Assembly: GCF_024721175.1 (NCBI RefSeq)
Contig: NZ_CP099401.1
Coordinates: 439,519-503,518 of the forward strand
Direction of reading: 5' to 3'
From: Rhizobium sp. Pop5
Lineage (GTDB): Bacteria; Pseudomonadota; Alphaproteobacteria; Rhizobiales; Rhizobiaceae
Length of the DNA stretch: 64,000 bases
Below, in pieces: positions 51,575-60,290 of this stretch. Positions within the stretch are counted from its first letter, which is position 1. Every line of letters begins with the position of its first letter. Made by a program: the position numbers and the translations under genes. The notes beneath the pieces are model-generated. The model saw nothing but the letters and a program-made list of their open reading frames with translations. It was not told the DNA's origin and ran no database searches.

Positions 51575-52609
51575 TCAGGCGGAGGTCCGCAGCATCAGTT
51601 CGGCATTGAGAAGGATGCGGCCTGCCGGCGCGGCAGGCCCCTCGCTCTCGCCGAGCCTGTCGAGCAGCAGCTCGATCGCCAGCCGGCCGATCTCGTTATA
51701 GTTCTGCGCAACCGTCGTGATCGGGGGGCAGGCATAGCGGGAGAGAGGATGGTCGTCATGTCCGGCGACACGCAGATCATAATTGGCGCCGTGGCCGACC
51801 TTCAGGCCCTGCTGATAGGCGGCTGCAATGACGCCGAAGGCGACGCGATCATTGGCGCAGAGCACGGTGCGCGTCGGGAAGCCCTGCCCCGACGTCAGGA
51901 TACGGGTCGCTTCCTCGAAGCCGAAGCGCTCGAAATCCCAGCTCTTGCTATCTGTAAGCTCGACAATCTCGGGCACCACCCGGAACTGCTCCATCGCCTC
52001 GAGATAGGCCGTCTGGCGCGTCAAGGCGTTGGTGTTGACATGCGGCATGCCGAAATAGCAGGGCGGTTCGCCCGAACGGCAGAGATAGTCGACGATCAGG
52101 TTGAAGCTCTGGCGATTGTTGGTGCCGACGAAGGAGGATGTATCGTCGAGCGGCGAGTCCACATAGATGAGCGGTACGCTGCGGCCAAGCTCATCGAGCG
52201 TGGCGTGGTGGGATTCCACGCCGAGCGGCGCGATGATCGCGCCGGCGACATTCATCGATTTCAAGGTCTTGATCGCCCGGTCTTCCATTTCCGCCTTGCC
52301 GTCCGACGACAGCACGAAGGCGAGGAAGCCTGTCTCGTTGGCGATCATTTCGATGCGGCGGGTAAGCGCCATGTAGAAGGGGTCGGTGGAATTGGGAATG
52401 ATGACGCCGAGAATATTGCTGCGCCGGCGGTTGAGATTGACGGCGAATATGTTCGGTCGGAATCCTGACTTCTTCAGGGCCTGCTCGATCGCCTCCCGCG
52501 TCTTCTGGCGCACCGACATCGGATCGCTGAAATATTTCGATACCGTGGGACGCGACAGGCCGACGAACTCCGAAAAGTCCTCCATGGTTTTGATCGTCTT
52601 GCCCACCAT
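51575..52609 (-). CDS. LacI-family regulator of the polyol cluster
   Basis: 344 residues from ATG 52609, five bases after AGGAG (a GTG at 52624 is the alternative). Helix-turn-helix TMEDFSEFVGLSRPTVSKYF at about residues 8-27, hinge RPNIFAVNLNRRRSNIL, then the Peripla_BP effector domain. It lies 98 bases downstream of the alcohol dehydrogenase on the same strand, so it may be the last gene of the polyol operon (binding protein, SDR, ADH, regulator). The recognition helix reads LSRPTVSKY where most LacI proteins have VSxxTVSRV. Confidence 0.88.
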   Translation of the reverse strand: MVGKTIKTMEDFSEFVGLSRPTVSKYFSDPMSVRQKTREAIEQALKKSGFRPNIFAVNLNRRRSNILGVIIPNSTDPFYMALTRRIEMIANETGFLAFVLSSDGKAEMEDRAIKTLKSMNVAGAIIAPLGVESHHATLDELGRSVPLIYVDSPLDDTSSFVGTNNRQSFNLIVDYLCRSGEPPCYFGMPHVNTNALTRQTAYLEAMEQFRVVPEIVELTDSKSWDFERFGFEEATRILTSGQGFPTRTVLCANDRVAFGVIAAAYQQGLKVGHGANYDLRVAGHDDHPLSRYACPPITTVAQNYNEIGRLAIELLLDRLGESEGPAAPAGRILLNAELMLRTSA

Positions 52610-52707
52610 CTGATCTCCTGACACGGCGTCTCTGACGGCTTTCTAGATGACTCATTGCCCAACGAAAAGCGCTCTGTCGTTCGGCGTCGATGACGATGAG
52701 GATCGAT

Positions 52708-53718
52708 CTAGTCGACGGAGAACTGCACTTTCATCGTTGCCGGATCGGCGGACTTCTTGGTGATGAAGGGAAGCACCTCGTCGAGCGGCAGGCGATGCGA
52801 AACCAGTTGCGCCATCGCGCCTTCGTCCCGTTCGAGGATGGCCAGTGCCTCGGGAATGTTGCGGTTTAGCGAATGAGAGCCGGCAAAACGGATCTGGCGC
52901 CGGAAGATCTCGAAGGGCGCGATGGAAATGCGCTGATCGGGGGCGCAGACGCCGAAGGCGAGAACCGTGCCGCCGTCGTTGACGAAGTCGATCATGCCTT
53001 CGACGACGCGGGCGATGCCGGTTGCATCGGCGACGAAATCGAAAGCCCGGCGACGATCCGCAAGCGCCGCCGATCCCGAGACGGCCGTCTCAAGCCCCAG
53101 CTTTTCGGCGAAGGCAAGACGCCCCTCATTGATGTCGGCGACCGTCACCGACGAGACCCCTTCGGCTTTCAGGGAAAGCGCGAGCAGCAGCCCGATCGGC
53201 CCGGCGCCGAAGACCAGTGCGTTTTCCGTTCCCGTCGGACCTGTCCGCAATCCGGCGCTGCTAAGGCCATTCAAGACGCAGGCGAGCGGCTCGGCGAGTG
53301 CGGCGAGGTTGAAGTCGAGATCGCCGATCTCATAGAGATGACAGGTCCTGACGAGACTGTATTCGGCGAAACCGCCATTTTCCGTTACGCCGTAGGCCTT
53401 CAGATCGCGGCAAAGATTGGTCAGCCCCTTGCGGCAGGCCCGGCATTCTCCGCAGGGAAGATTGGGATCGACGACGACCCTGGCGCCGATGGCAAGGCTG
53501 GAGACGTCGCCGGCGACCGCCTCGATCACGCCGGCATATTCATGGCAGGGCACCAGCGGGAAGCGGCCCTCGCCGTAACGGCCGTGCAGGACGTCGATAT
53601 CGGTATGGCAAAGGCCGGCCGCGCGCACGCGCACCAGCGCATGGCCGGGCCTGAGTTCGGGCACGGGCAGCGCTTTGGTCACCGCGACGCCTTTTTCGGT
53701 ATAGCAGATGGCTTCCAT
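52708..53718 (-). CDS. Zinc-dependent medium-chain alcohol/polyol dehydrogenase
   Basis: 336 residues from ATG 53718, eight bases after AGGAG. Catalytic zinc ligands in AAGLCHTDID (Cys) and VPCHEYAGVIE (His, Glu); structural zinc Cys residues in CGECRACRKGLTNLC; NAD-binding FGAGPIGLLLALSLKAEG with Asp following in VTVADINE, which favours NAD+. It belongs to the sorbitol/threonine dehydrogenase branch. Next to an SDR, a PfkB kinase and a GatZ-like protein, it could be the D-altritol 5-dehydrogenase of the tagatose pathway known from Agrobacterium; galactitol or another hexitol are alternatives. Confidence 0.85.
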   Translation of the reverse strand: MEAICYTEKGVAVTKALPVPELRPGHALVRVRAAGLCHTDIDVLHGRYGEGRFPLVPCHEYAGVIEAVAGDVSSLAIGARVVVDPNLPCGECRACRKGLTNLCRDLKAYGVTENGGFAEYSLVRTCHLYEIGDLDFNLAALAEPLACVLNGLSSAGLRTGPTGTENALVFGAGPIGLLLALSLKAEGVSSVTVADINEGRLAFAEKLGLETAVSGSAALADRRRAFDFVADATGIARVVEGMIDFVNDGGTVLAFGVCAPDQRISIAPFEIFRRQIRFAGSHSLNRNIPEALAILERDEGAMAQLVSHRLPLDEVLPFITKKSADPATMKVQFSVD

Positions 53719-53752
53719 CTCCCGAGCTCCTGGCTTCATGTTGCGGCCGCGA

Positions 53753-54523
53753 TCAGCTCATCCAGTTGCCGCCGTCGACATTATAGGTCTGGGCAAGAAT
53801 ATAGTCGCTGTCGGCGGATGCGAGGAAGACGGCAAGGCCCTTGATGTCGTCAGGCGTCGCGAAACGGCCGATCGGAACGGATTTGGCGACTGCCGCCTTC
53901 TTCTCGCCAGGCTTCAGCCCTTCCCATTTGGCAAAATGGGCGTCCACAACATCCCAATGCTCGCCGTCGACAACGCCGGGCGCGATCGCGTTGACGTTGA
54001 TGCCGTACTTGACGAGGGCGAGCGCCGCCGATTGCGTCGCCGAGATGATGGCCGCTTTGGAGGCGCAGTAGAGCAGCACAAGTGCCTCGCCGCGACGGCC
54101 CGCCTGGCTTGCCATATTGATGATCTTGCCGCCCCTGCTCCGCTTGATCATCACTTTGGAGACGGCCTTCATCATGAAGAGCGGCCCTTTCAGGTTGATG
54201 GAGAAGATGCGGTCGTAACTTTCCTCGGTGATCTCGTTGACAGGCGCCATGTCGAAGATGGCGGCATTGTTGATAAGGATGTCGATGCCGCCGAACTCTT
54301 GGTCAACCGCCGCTACCAGAGTATCGATGGCCGAGAGATCGGTGACATCGAGCTTCATCGCCTTTGCGGCGGGGCCGATTGCGGCAACCGACTTCATCGC
54401 CCGATCGATGTCGATATCGGCAATGACGACCTGCGCGCCTTCCCTGGCGAAGGCTTCGGCAAAGCCGAGGCCGATACCGCGCGCGCCGCCGGTGATCAGG
54501 GCGACTTTGTCTTTCAATCTCAT
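53753..54523 (-). CDS. SDR-family polyol dehydrogenase (SmoS/galactitol dehydrogenase-like)
   Basis: 256 residues from ATG 54523 (GGAG six bases upstream). Classical SDR: cofactor motif TGGARGIGLGFAEA, Asp at strand 2 end (VIADIDIDRA, NAD-preferring), NNAA, catalytic Ser in NMASQAG and Tyr/Lys in YCASKAA; the C-terminal VDGEHWDVVDAHFAKWEGLK loop is typical of the SmoS sorbitol dehydrogenase/galactitol dehydrogenase group. Oxidises a hexitol to a ketohexose. Located directly after the broken binding-protein gene, 35 bases before the ADH gene. Confidence 0.88.
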   Translation of the reverse strand: MRLKDKVALITGGARGIGLGFAEAFAREGAQVVIADIDIDRAMKSVAAIGPAAKAMKLDVTDLSAIDTLVAAVDQEFGGIDILINNAAIFDMAPVNEITEESYDRIFSINLKGPLFMMKAVSKVMIKRSRGGKIINMASQAGRRGEALVLLYCASKAAIISATQSAALALVKYGINVNAIAPGVVDGEHWDVVDAHFAKWEGLKPGEKKAAVAKSVPIGRFATPDDIKGLAVFLASADSDYILAQTYNVDGGNWMS

Positions 54524-54587
54524 GTCGTTCTCCAATTCAGCCGGCAAGGAGCCGGAAATGATAAAGAATGGCGGTCGCCCAGACCAG

Positions 54588-54647
54588 AAGGTTCCGGCAG
54601 CTTCACTGCCGGAACCTTCCTGGGAGGAACTCGCGGAAAACCGCGAG
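54588..54647 (-). repeat. Two intercistronic hairpins after the broken binding-protein gene
   Basis: AAGGTTCCGGCAG-CTTCA-CTGCCGGAACCTT (54588-54618, 13-base arms) and CTCGCGG-AAAA-CCGCGAG (54630-54647). They lie in the 134-base gap after the pseudogene and before the SDR, exactly where the permease genes would be expected. Probably an mRNA-stabilising element or partial terminator. Confidence 0.6.
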
Positions 54648-54657
54648 GAGAGGTGCC

Positions 54658-55970
54658 CTACTTCGGATAACCTGCGCGCTTCATGTCGCGCTCGACCTGC
54701 TTTTGGGCGCTGTCGAGAGCCGCAGCGACCGTTTGCTGGCCTGATAAGGCGGCGGCGATCTGCTGGCCGACGAGCGTGCCGATACCCTGGAACTCAGGAA
54801 TGGCGACGAATTGGACGCCGGTATAGGGAACGGGGTCCTTGGTCGGTTTTGACGGGTCGGCCGAAAGGATCGCCTTCAGCACGGTATCGGCAAATGGAGC
54901 GGCCTTCTGATATTCCGGCAGAGCATAGGTCGACTTGCGCGTGCCGGGCGGCACGGCCACCCAGCCCTCAGTCTCGCCGACCTTCTTGACGTAGTCTTTT
55001 GACGTGGCCCATTTCAGGAAGGACTTGGCGGCGTCGAGCTTTTCGACGTGGCCGGTATTGCCAGGTTCCAGGACCAGGACCAGCTCGATCCGTTTGCCGT
55101 GACGGCGATGGGAGCGCGGGTGAAGGCGATCTTGTCGGCAACCTTGCTCTGCTTCGGGTCATAGACCCGGCCGGCGGCCGAGGTCGCATCGATCCACATC
55201 GCGCAGTGGCCGGTCGAAAACAGCGCCTGGTTTTCGTTGAAGCCGTTGGCAGTCACGCCGGGCGGACCGTATTTGGTCATCAGCTCGACATAGTCGGTAA
55301 TCGCCTTCTTCCAGGGCTCGGAATTGATCTGAGGCTTCCAGTCCATGTCGAACCAGCGTCCGCCATAGGCGTTGATCATGGTTCCGAGGAACGCCATGTT
55401 CTCGCCCCAGCCCGGTTTGCCGCGCAGGCATAGACCATATTGTTCCTTCGACTTGTCGGTCAGCTTGGCAGCATATTGCTTGATCTGGTCGTAGGTCGGT
55501 TCGTCGGGCATCTTGATGCCCGCCGCATCGAAGAGATCCTTGCGGTAGAGCGTGAACGAGCTTTCGGTATAGAAGGGCACCGCATAGAGCTTGCCGTCAA
55601 CAGTCAGGCCGGTCTTGATCGGGGCGAGCAGGTCGTCATAGTCATAATCGGCGCCGAGATCGCCGACGGGGGCCAGCCAGCCCTGCTTGCCCCAGATCGG
55701 CGCTTCATAGCCGCCGACGGTGATGATGTCGTATTGGCCGCTCTTCGTCGCGATGTCGGTGGTGACTTTCTGGCGCAGGACGTTTTCTTCCAGCACAACC
55801 CAGTTCACCTTGTTGCCGGTCTCCTTTTCCCATTCCGGCGACAATTTCTGCATGATGATCATATCGCCATTATTGACGGTGGCGATCGTCAGCTCCTCCG
55901 CGCCCGCCATTACGGCGCCCAGCGCGAGGCAGGCGACGGACGCCGACAGAATGCAAATGATCTTGCTCAT
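54658..55970 (-). pseudogene. Polyol ABC transporter binding protein (SmoE-like), frameshifted
   Basis: The intact protein would be about 437 residues (SBP_bac_1, sorbitol/mannitol type). ATG 55970 behind GAGGAGCGGAGACC starts a signal peptide (MSKIICILSASVACLALGAV, cleavage near AGA). Reading runs normally to SWSWNLAIP at about 55055, then leaves frame and stops at 55014. The matching C-terminus (LDAAKSFLKWATSKDYV ... EGWVAVPPGTRKSTY ... RDMKRAGYPK) continues in another frame to 54658. Alignment by eye with SmoE proteins is restored by one extra base near 55051-55055 (CCG-GGC read as CCGGC). The two halves overlap without loss, so a single-base deletion or a sequencing error explains it. No permease or ATPase follows. 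Confidence 0.82.
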
Positions 55971-56063
55971 GGTCTCCGCTCCTCCTTTACGGATGTTCAC
56001 GCATAAAATTACATGCGTAAACTTTTATCCGTCATCATCGATGAGCTTGTCAAGGAGGTTTTG
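55971..56063. promoter_or_regulatory. Divergent promoter region of the polyol genes with inverted repeat
   Basis: The 320-base space between the binding protein (minus) and the kinase (plus) is A/T-rich. ACGCAT-N8-ATGCGT lies at 55999-56018, 29 bases from the binding-protein start; TTTGCATCGCAA near 56154-56164 is another short imperfect repeat. Either could bind the LacI regulator encoded at 51575. Confidence 0.4.
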
Positions 56064-56201
56064 ATGGATCATTCAGTCCGTGACCTGACGTATTTCACGG
56101 CGGCGTGGGCTGAATGGCGAGTTTTGCAGTGCAGTGTGTATCGAATTTTGGCGTTTGCATCGCAATATAAAATTATCGCGCGTCAAATTATTCTTGACTG
56201 A
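56064..56201 (+). CDS. Possible 45-residue ORF with consensus ribosome site
   Basis: ATG 56064 follows AAGGAGGT by four bases, the best ribosome site in this part of the window. The encoded peptide (MDHSVRDLTYFTAAWAEWRV and a basic tail) has no recognised family. Could be a leader peptide, a truncated old gene start, or chance. Treated as doubtful. Confidence 0.2.
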   Translation: MDHSVRDLTYFTAAWAEWRVLQCSVYRILAFASQYKIIARQIILD

Positions 56202-56292
56202 CCGTCGCAGGCAAGTTACGGGCGAACCAAGGCTTTTGGCGAAGCGGGCGGGCTGGTGAGCGCCACCGCTTCCCGCATAAAGGAGATTGCAG

Positions 56293-57276
56293 ATGCCGTT
56301 ACCTCTGAGGACACTTGCGCCGGAAGCGCTCGGCCCGACCATAACAGTCGGCGAAATCCTCGTGGAGATCATGGCAACCACGGTCGGCGCAGGTTTCCTC
56401 GAGCCGCAGTCCCTGACCGGGCCCTATCCGAGCGGCGCGCCGGCCATCTTCATCGATCAGGTGGCGCGGATGGGTGGCGCGGCGGGTATCATCGCCAGTG
56501 TCGGCGATGACGATTTCGGCCGGCTGAATGTCGATCGCCTGCGCCAGCACGGCGTCGACGTCTCCGCCATCGAAGTCAGCGAGGATTGGCCGACCGGCAG
56601 CGCCTTCGTTCGCTACAAGCCGGACGGCGCGCGGGACTTCGTCTTCAACATTGCCAAGTCCGCCGCCGGCCAGATTGCTCTGACGCCTGCCGCCCAGACT
56701 CTCGTTCAGCGCGCCGGACATGTGCATGTCATGGGAACGGCTCTTTCCATTCCCGGTGCCCAAGAGGTGATCCTTTACGCCATCGAGACGGTGCGCGCTC
56801 GCGGTGGGTCGGTATCCCTCGACCCCAACCTCCGTAAGGAATTGGTGACGGATGACGGTGCTCTGGAAAGCTTCGATCGGGTGCTCACCATGGCGGATCT
56901 GTTGCTGCCCTCCGGCGAGGAGCTTTTCACGGCGGCCGGGGTGACCGATGAAGCCACCGCCGTCGCGCGACTGCTGGAGGGCGGCATCGGCGAAATCGTT
57001 GTGAAGCGGGGCGAACAGGGCGCATCCTTCTTCGGGCGGGATCTCGCGCGCATCGATTGCGCCGCCTTCGCGGTCGAGGAGATCGATCCGACCGGTGCGG
57101 GGGACTGCTTCGGCGCGGCCTATCTCACCTGCCGCCGCAAGGGCATGACCCCGGAGGCCGCCCTGCTCCACGCCAATGCGGCCGGCGCCCGCAATGTGAC
57201 CCGGCTCGGGCCGATGGAAGGCGTCTCCACCTTCGCCGAGCTGGCGGCCTTGATCACTGAGACCCCGAGGAGATAG
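56293..57276 (+). CDS. PfkB-family sugar kinase (tagatose kinase candidate)
   Basis: 327 residues from ATG 56293, seven bases after GGAG (TTG at 56287 is a poorer choice). PfkB signature 2 [14 protein letters not shown] carries the catalytic Asp271; the N-terminal [10 protein letters not shown] and [20 protein letters not shown] are usual family motifs, and [18 protein letters not shown] precedes signature 2. Phosphorylates a ketohexose or related sugar with ATP. Its neighbour at 57280 is GatZ-like, which points to D-tagatose kinase as in the Agrobacterium D-altritol pathway; fructokinase-like or ketodeoxygluconate kinase are alternatives. Confidence 0.87.
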   Translation: MPLPLRTLAPEALGPTITVGEILVEIMATTVGAGFLEPQSLTGPYPSGAPAIFIDQVARMGGAAGIIASVGDDDFGRLNVDRLRQHGVDVSAIEVSEDWPTGSAFVRYKPDGARDFVFNIAKSAAGQIALTPAAQTLVQRAGHVHVMGTALSIPGAQEVILYAIETVRARGGSVSLDPNLRKELVTDDGALESFDRVLTMADLLLPSGEELFTAAGVTDEATAVARLLEGGIGEIVVKRGEQGASFFGRDLARIDCAAFAVEEIDPTGAGDCFGAAYLTCRRKGMTPEAALLHANAAGARNVTRLGPMEGVSTFAELAALITETPRR

Positions 57277-57279
57277 TCA

Positions 57280-58548
57280 ATGGACCGGATACTGACCCGT
57301 CTTGCCGCCGCGCGGCGCGAAGGCAGGCCCTTCGGCATTACCTCCGTCTGCTCCGCTCATCCCCTCGTTCTCAGGGCTGCTATCCGGCGGGCGGTGCAGG
57401 AGGGCGGACCGGTTCTGATCGAGGCCACCTGCAACCAGGTCAACCATCTCGGCGGCTATACCGGCATGAGGCCCGAAGACTTCATTCGCTCAACCGAGGG
57501 CATTGCAGTCGAGGAAGGGCTCGATCGCTCCCGGATGATCTTCGGCGGCGATCATCTCGGCCCCAATCCATGGCGCGGGCAAGCGCCGGAGGCAGCGCTC
57601 GAAAAGGCCGAGGTCATGGTTGAGGCCTATGTCAAAGCGGGGTTCGGCAAGATCCATCTCGACGCCTCGATGGGCTGTGCCGGCGAGCCGGCCGCGCTCG
57701 ATGACGCGACGATCGCCGAGCGTGCCGCAAGGCTGGCGCAGGTGAGCGAAAGGACCGCGAAGGCGATCGGCGCACCGCTGCCGCTCTATATTCTCGGCAC
57801 GGAGGTTCCGGTGCCGGGCGGCGCCGACCGTGCGCTCGAAGAACTCCGGCCGACCGCCCCGGACGCCGCGCGCGCAACGATCGCCATTCATCGCGAAATC
57901 TTCTCGCGCGCAGGATTGGAGGACGCTTTTTCCCGCGTCATCGCTTTCGTCGTCCAGCCGGGTGTCGAATTCGGCAGCGAGAACGTCATCGGTTACAGGC
58001 CCGAGCTTGCGACTGAATTGACCGCGCTCCTCGACGAAGAACCGCAATTCGTCTTCGAGGCCCATTCCACCGACTATCAGACACGCCCTGCCCTGACGAG
58101 GCTGGTGAAGGATGGTTTTCCGATCCTGAAGGTCGGCCCGGGCCTGACCTTTGCGCTGCGCGAGGCGTCTTATGCGCTCGATATGATCGCCTCCGAGATG
58201 GTTGCTGGTTACGGCGACAGGCCGCTGGCCGCCGCAATGGAGGCGGCGATGTTGTCAGCACCCGGCGACTGGCAGGCGCATTATCATGGCGACGCCACCG
58301 CCCTGCGCCTGCAGCGCCACTATAGCTACAGCGACCGCATCCGCTATTACTGGAACAGGCCCGAAGCCAATCGGGCCTTCGAGAAGCTGCTCGATGCATT
58401 GCGAGGCAAGGCTATCGCGGAAACGCTGCTTCACCAGTTCCTGCCTCAGCTTTCGGCAGCCGAAGCCGGCGATCCCGAAAATATCCTGATTTCAGCGGTC
58501 GATCGCGTCCTTGCCGACTATCAGAGCGCTTGCGGCACGCCGTCCTGA
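57280..58548 (+). CDS. GatZ/KbaZ-family protein, probable D-tagatose-6-phosphate 4-epimerase
   Basis: 422 residues, full length for the family once called tagatose-bisphosphate aldolase subunit. Motifs: LIEATCNQVNHLGGYTGMRP, FGGDHLGPNPWRGQAPEAAL, KIHLDASMGCAGEP (barrel strand with Asp), YILGTEVPVPGGA, FEAHSTDYQT and KVGPGLTFALREA. It starts four bases after the kinase stop, so they form one unit. In Agrobacterium tumefaciens a GatZ-family member has been assigned D-tagatose-6-phosphate 4-epimerase activity, giving fructose-6-phosphate; the absence of a GatY/KbaY class II aldolase here favours that over the aldolase-subunit role. Confidence 0.85.
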   Translation: MDRILTRLAAARREGRPFGITSVCSAHPLVLRAAIRRAVQEGGPVLIEATCNQVNHLGGYTGMRPEDFIRSTEGIAVEEGLDRSRMIFGGDHLGPNPWRGQAPEAALEKAEVMVEAYVKAGFGKIHLDASMGCAGEPAALDDATIAERAARLAQVSERTAKAIGAPLPLYILGTEVPVPGGADRALEELRPTAPDAARATIAIHREIFSRAGLEDAFSRVIAFVVQPGVEFGSENVIGYRPELATELTALLDEEPQFVFEAHSTDYQTRPALTRLVKDGFPILKVGPGLTFALREASYALDMIASEMVAGYGDRPLAAAMEAAMLSAPGDWQAHYHGDATALRLQRHYSYSDRIRYYWNRPEANRAFEKLLDALRGKAIAETLLHQFLPQLSAAEAGDPENILISAVDRVLADYQSACGTPS

Positions 58549-58577
58549 GCAACGACCGCGTCGTGAAGGCCAGTAGA

Positions 58578-59177
58578 TCAATTTCCAGGCTCCATCGCCG
58601 TCAAAGCAGCCTGCGTGACGACATCTGCAATGCGTTCGGACAGCGCCGGGTCGGAAACGGCGCGCGCAAGCGTAACGCCACCGCTCAGCATGGCGAGTAG
58701 CAGAATTGCTTGATCACCCCGGCGCCTTTCGGATTGGCCTTGCGTTTTCTGCTCCGGCAGCCCGGCCGCGACGTCCTCGACGAGGCGTTTGATCTCGGCC
58801 GTATAGGCGCTTCGCGTTTCATCGTCCGCGCGCATCACGTCGGGAGAAAGGCTCGGCAGAGCGCAGCTCTCACCCAATTCGCAGGTTCTTTTGTAGCCGA
58901 GATAATAGCCGACGAATGTCGCCAGCCAGTCCTTCGGTTGATTGGCTTTCAGTTCCGCAATTCCCCGCCGCAGCTCTTCCAGGCCCGTCAGAACGGCAGT
59001 ACGAAAGGCTTCGCCCTTCGACTTGAAATGTCCGTAGAAGGCGCCGTTGGTCACGCCCGCGGCCTTGGTCAATGCGTCAATACCGGCGCCGCCATAACCT
59101 TCCTTTCGGAAAACCTGTCCTGCCGCCGCGATGACTCGCGTTCGGGTCTCTTGCTTGTGTTCGGCACTGTAGCGCAT
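58578..59177 (-). CDS. TetR-family regulator, possible electrophile sensor
   Basis: 199 residues. TetR helix-turn-helix at about 12-58 (ETRTRVIAAAGQVFRKEGYG, then IDALTKAAGVTNGAFYGHFK). The ligand domain has ELGESCALPSLSPDV and an earlier Cys (KRTCELGESC), two cysteines four residues apart, as in redox/electrophile-responsive TetR members (NemR type). It is divergent from the tautomerase gene, with three repeated boxes between them (59196-59252). Likely represses the tautomerase and possibly the VOC gene in response to reactive aldehydes or quinones; the sensing idea is inference. Confidence 0.87.
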   Translation of the reverse strand: MRYSAEHKQETRTRVIAAAGQVFRKEGYGGAGIDALTKAAGVTNGAFYGHFKSKGEAFRTAVLTGLEELRRGIAELKANQPKDWLATFVGYYLGYKRTCELGESCALPSLSPDVMRADDETRSAYTAEIKRLVEDVAAGLPEQKTQGQSERRRGDQAILLLAMLSGGVTLARAVSDPALSERIADVVTQAALTAMEPGN

Positions 59178-59195
59178 GGATACCTCATACGGAGT

Positions 59196-59252
59196 GATCG
59201 CTCTTTATCTCTTGATAAGAGAGTGATCGATGTGTATGCATAAAGAGTGATC
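59196..59252. promoter_or_regulatory. Three repeated boxes in the TetR/tautomerase promoter
   Basis: The box GATCRCTCTTTAT occurs at 59196-59209 (GATCGCTCTTTATC), as reverse complement at 59214-59228 (GATAAGAGAGTGATC) and at 59240-59252 (ATAAAGAGTGATC). The first two form a large imperfect inverted repeat with a 4-base centre; the third extends it. Probably binding sites for the adjacent TetR protein, possibly two dimers. Confidence 0.6.
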
Positions 59253-59296
59253 ACTATATATCAGAAATGGTCACGGTCCAAACAAGGAGACACGCG

Positions 59297-59725
59297 ATGC
59301 CCATCACACTCACGCTGCCGGAAGGTCTGCTTTCTCAGCAAGCGCAGGCACAAGCATTTGCCGGCCTGACGGACGCGTTGCTGGATGTTGCCGATTTGAC
59401 CGGCAATGCTTTCATGACCGCCAATATCATCGGCACCATCAACGTGCTGCCACGCGAGCATGTGCTTGCGGGGGGAGCGCCAGTCGCCGCGGCGTTCATC
59501 GAACTCAAGCTGCCCGAGATTGCGCTGGCGAGCGCTGAAGCAAAACAGGCCTTCTTCCAGAAAGCGACCGATGTCGTCGAACAGGCCGCGGAGGGCCGGC
59601 TGAAGCGCGAGCACATATGGTCCAACATCGTCTATGCGCCCGAGGGCGCGTGGGGTATCGCCGGCCGCAGCTACGACAACGCCGAGCTTGTCGGCGCCAT
59701 CCAGGCTGCGGCTGCCGCCTCGTAA
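59297..59725 (+). CDS. Tautomerase-family protein
   Basis: 142 residues, ATG 59297 (GGAGACACGCG upstream). The N-terminal Pro2 in MPITLTLPEG becomes the catalytic residue after Met removal, as in 4-oxalocrotonate tautomerase relatives; the pattern then matches two beta-alpha-beta units (TANIIGTINVLPREHVLAGG, HIWSNIVYAPEGAWGIAGRS). The longer-than-classical size (4-OT is about 62) indicates a fused-pair type. Substrate unknown; the context suggests keto-enol or aldehyde chemistry linked to reactive-carbonyl handling. Confidence 0.82.
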   Translation: MPITLTLPEGLLSQQAQAQAFAGLTDALLDVADLTGNAFMTANIIGTINVLPREHVLAGGAPVAAAFIELKLPEIALASAEAKQAFFQKATDVVEQAAEGRLKREHIWSNIVYAPEGAWGIAGRSYDNAELVGAIQAAAAAS

Positions 59726-59819
59726 CGATCGGCGCGCACGCGCGGAAATCTCAACCTGATGCAAGACCGGGCCGGCGACAGCGGTGAGTCGCGGTCCGGC
59801 GCCACGACGGAGCCAAGCC

Positions 59820-60215
59820 ATGCAGCTTGCCAACTATCTGTTCTTTTCCACGGGCTGCGACGAGGCGCTTGCCTTCTATGCCGAATGCGGGCTTGGGCGT
59901 GTCACGCAATTGAAGCGGCACGGCGCAGACGGAATGCCTATTGCCAGCGAAACCATGCGGGGCAAGGTGATGCATGCCCGCTTCGAAGGACCTGGTATTC
60001 TGTTCTTCGCCTCGGACAATCACGATGCCGAGCCGATGCGCGGCTCCGCCCATATGTTGATCATGGATGACCGCGACGGTACCGACAGGCTTTTCGCTCG
60101 GCTGGCCAAAGGCGGCAAGATAACGACGCCCCTCGCCTTGCAGCCATGGGGAAGCTATTACGGCAAATTCACCGATCGCTTTGGTGTTCAATGGATGCTC
60201 GATTGTATGGTGTGA
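59820..60215 (+). CDS. VOC-family (glyoxalase/PhnB-like) protein
   Basis: 131 residues from ATG 59820; in-frame open sequence upstream lacks a ribosome site. Features: LANYLFFSTGCDEALAFYAE, HARFEGPGILFFASDN, HMLIMDDRDGTDRLFARLAK, and WGSYYGKFTDRFGVQWMLDC, the PhnB/YjdN-like pattern in which metal-binding residues are often lost. It lies 94 bases after the tautomerase on the same strand and may share its regulation. The reaction cannot be named. Confidence 0.85.
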   Translation: MQLANYLFFSTGCDEALAFYAECGLGRVTQLKRHGADGMPIASETMRGKVMHARFEGPGILFFASDNHDAEPMRGSAHMLIMDDRDGTDRLFARLAKGGKITTPLALQPWGSYYGKFTDRFGVQWMLDCMV

Positions 60216-60290
60216 TCATGGGCTGCGCATGAGCGAATGTGCTTAGCCGACCAAAGCGGTCGCGGCCCTCCCCAAGCCGATGTTCGTCCA

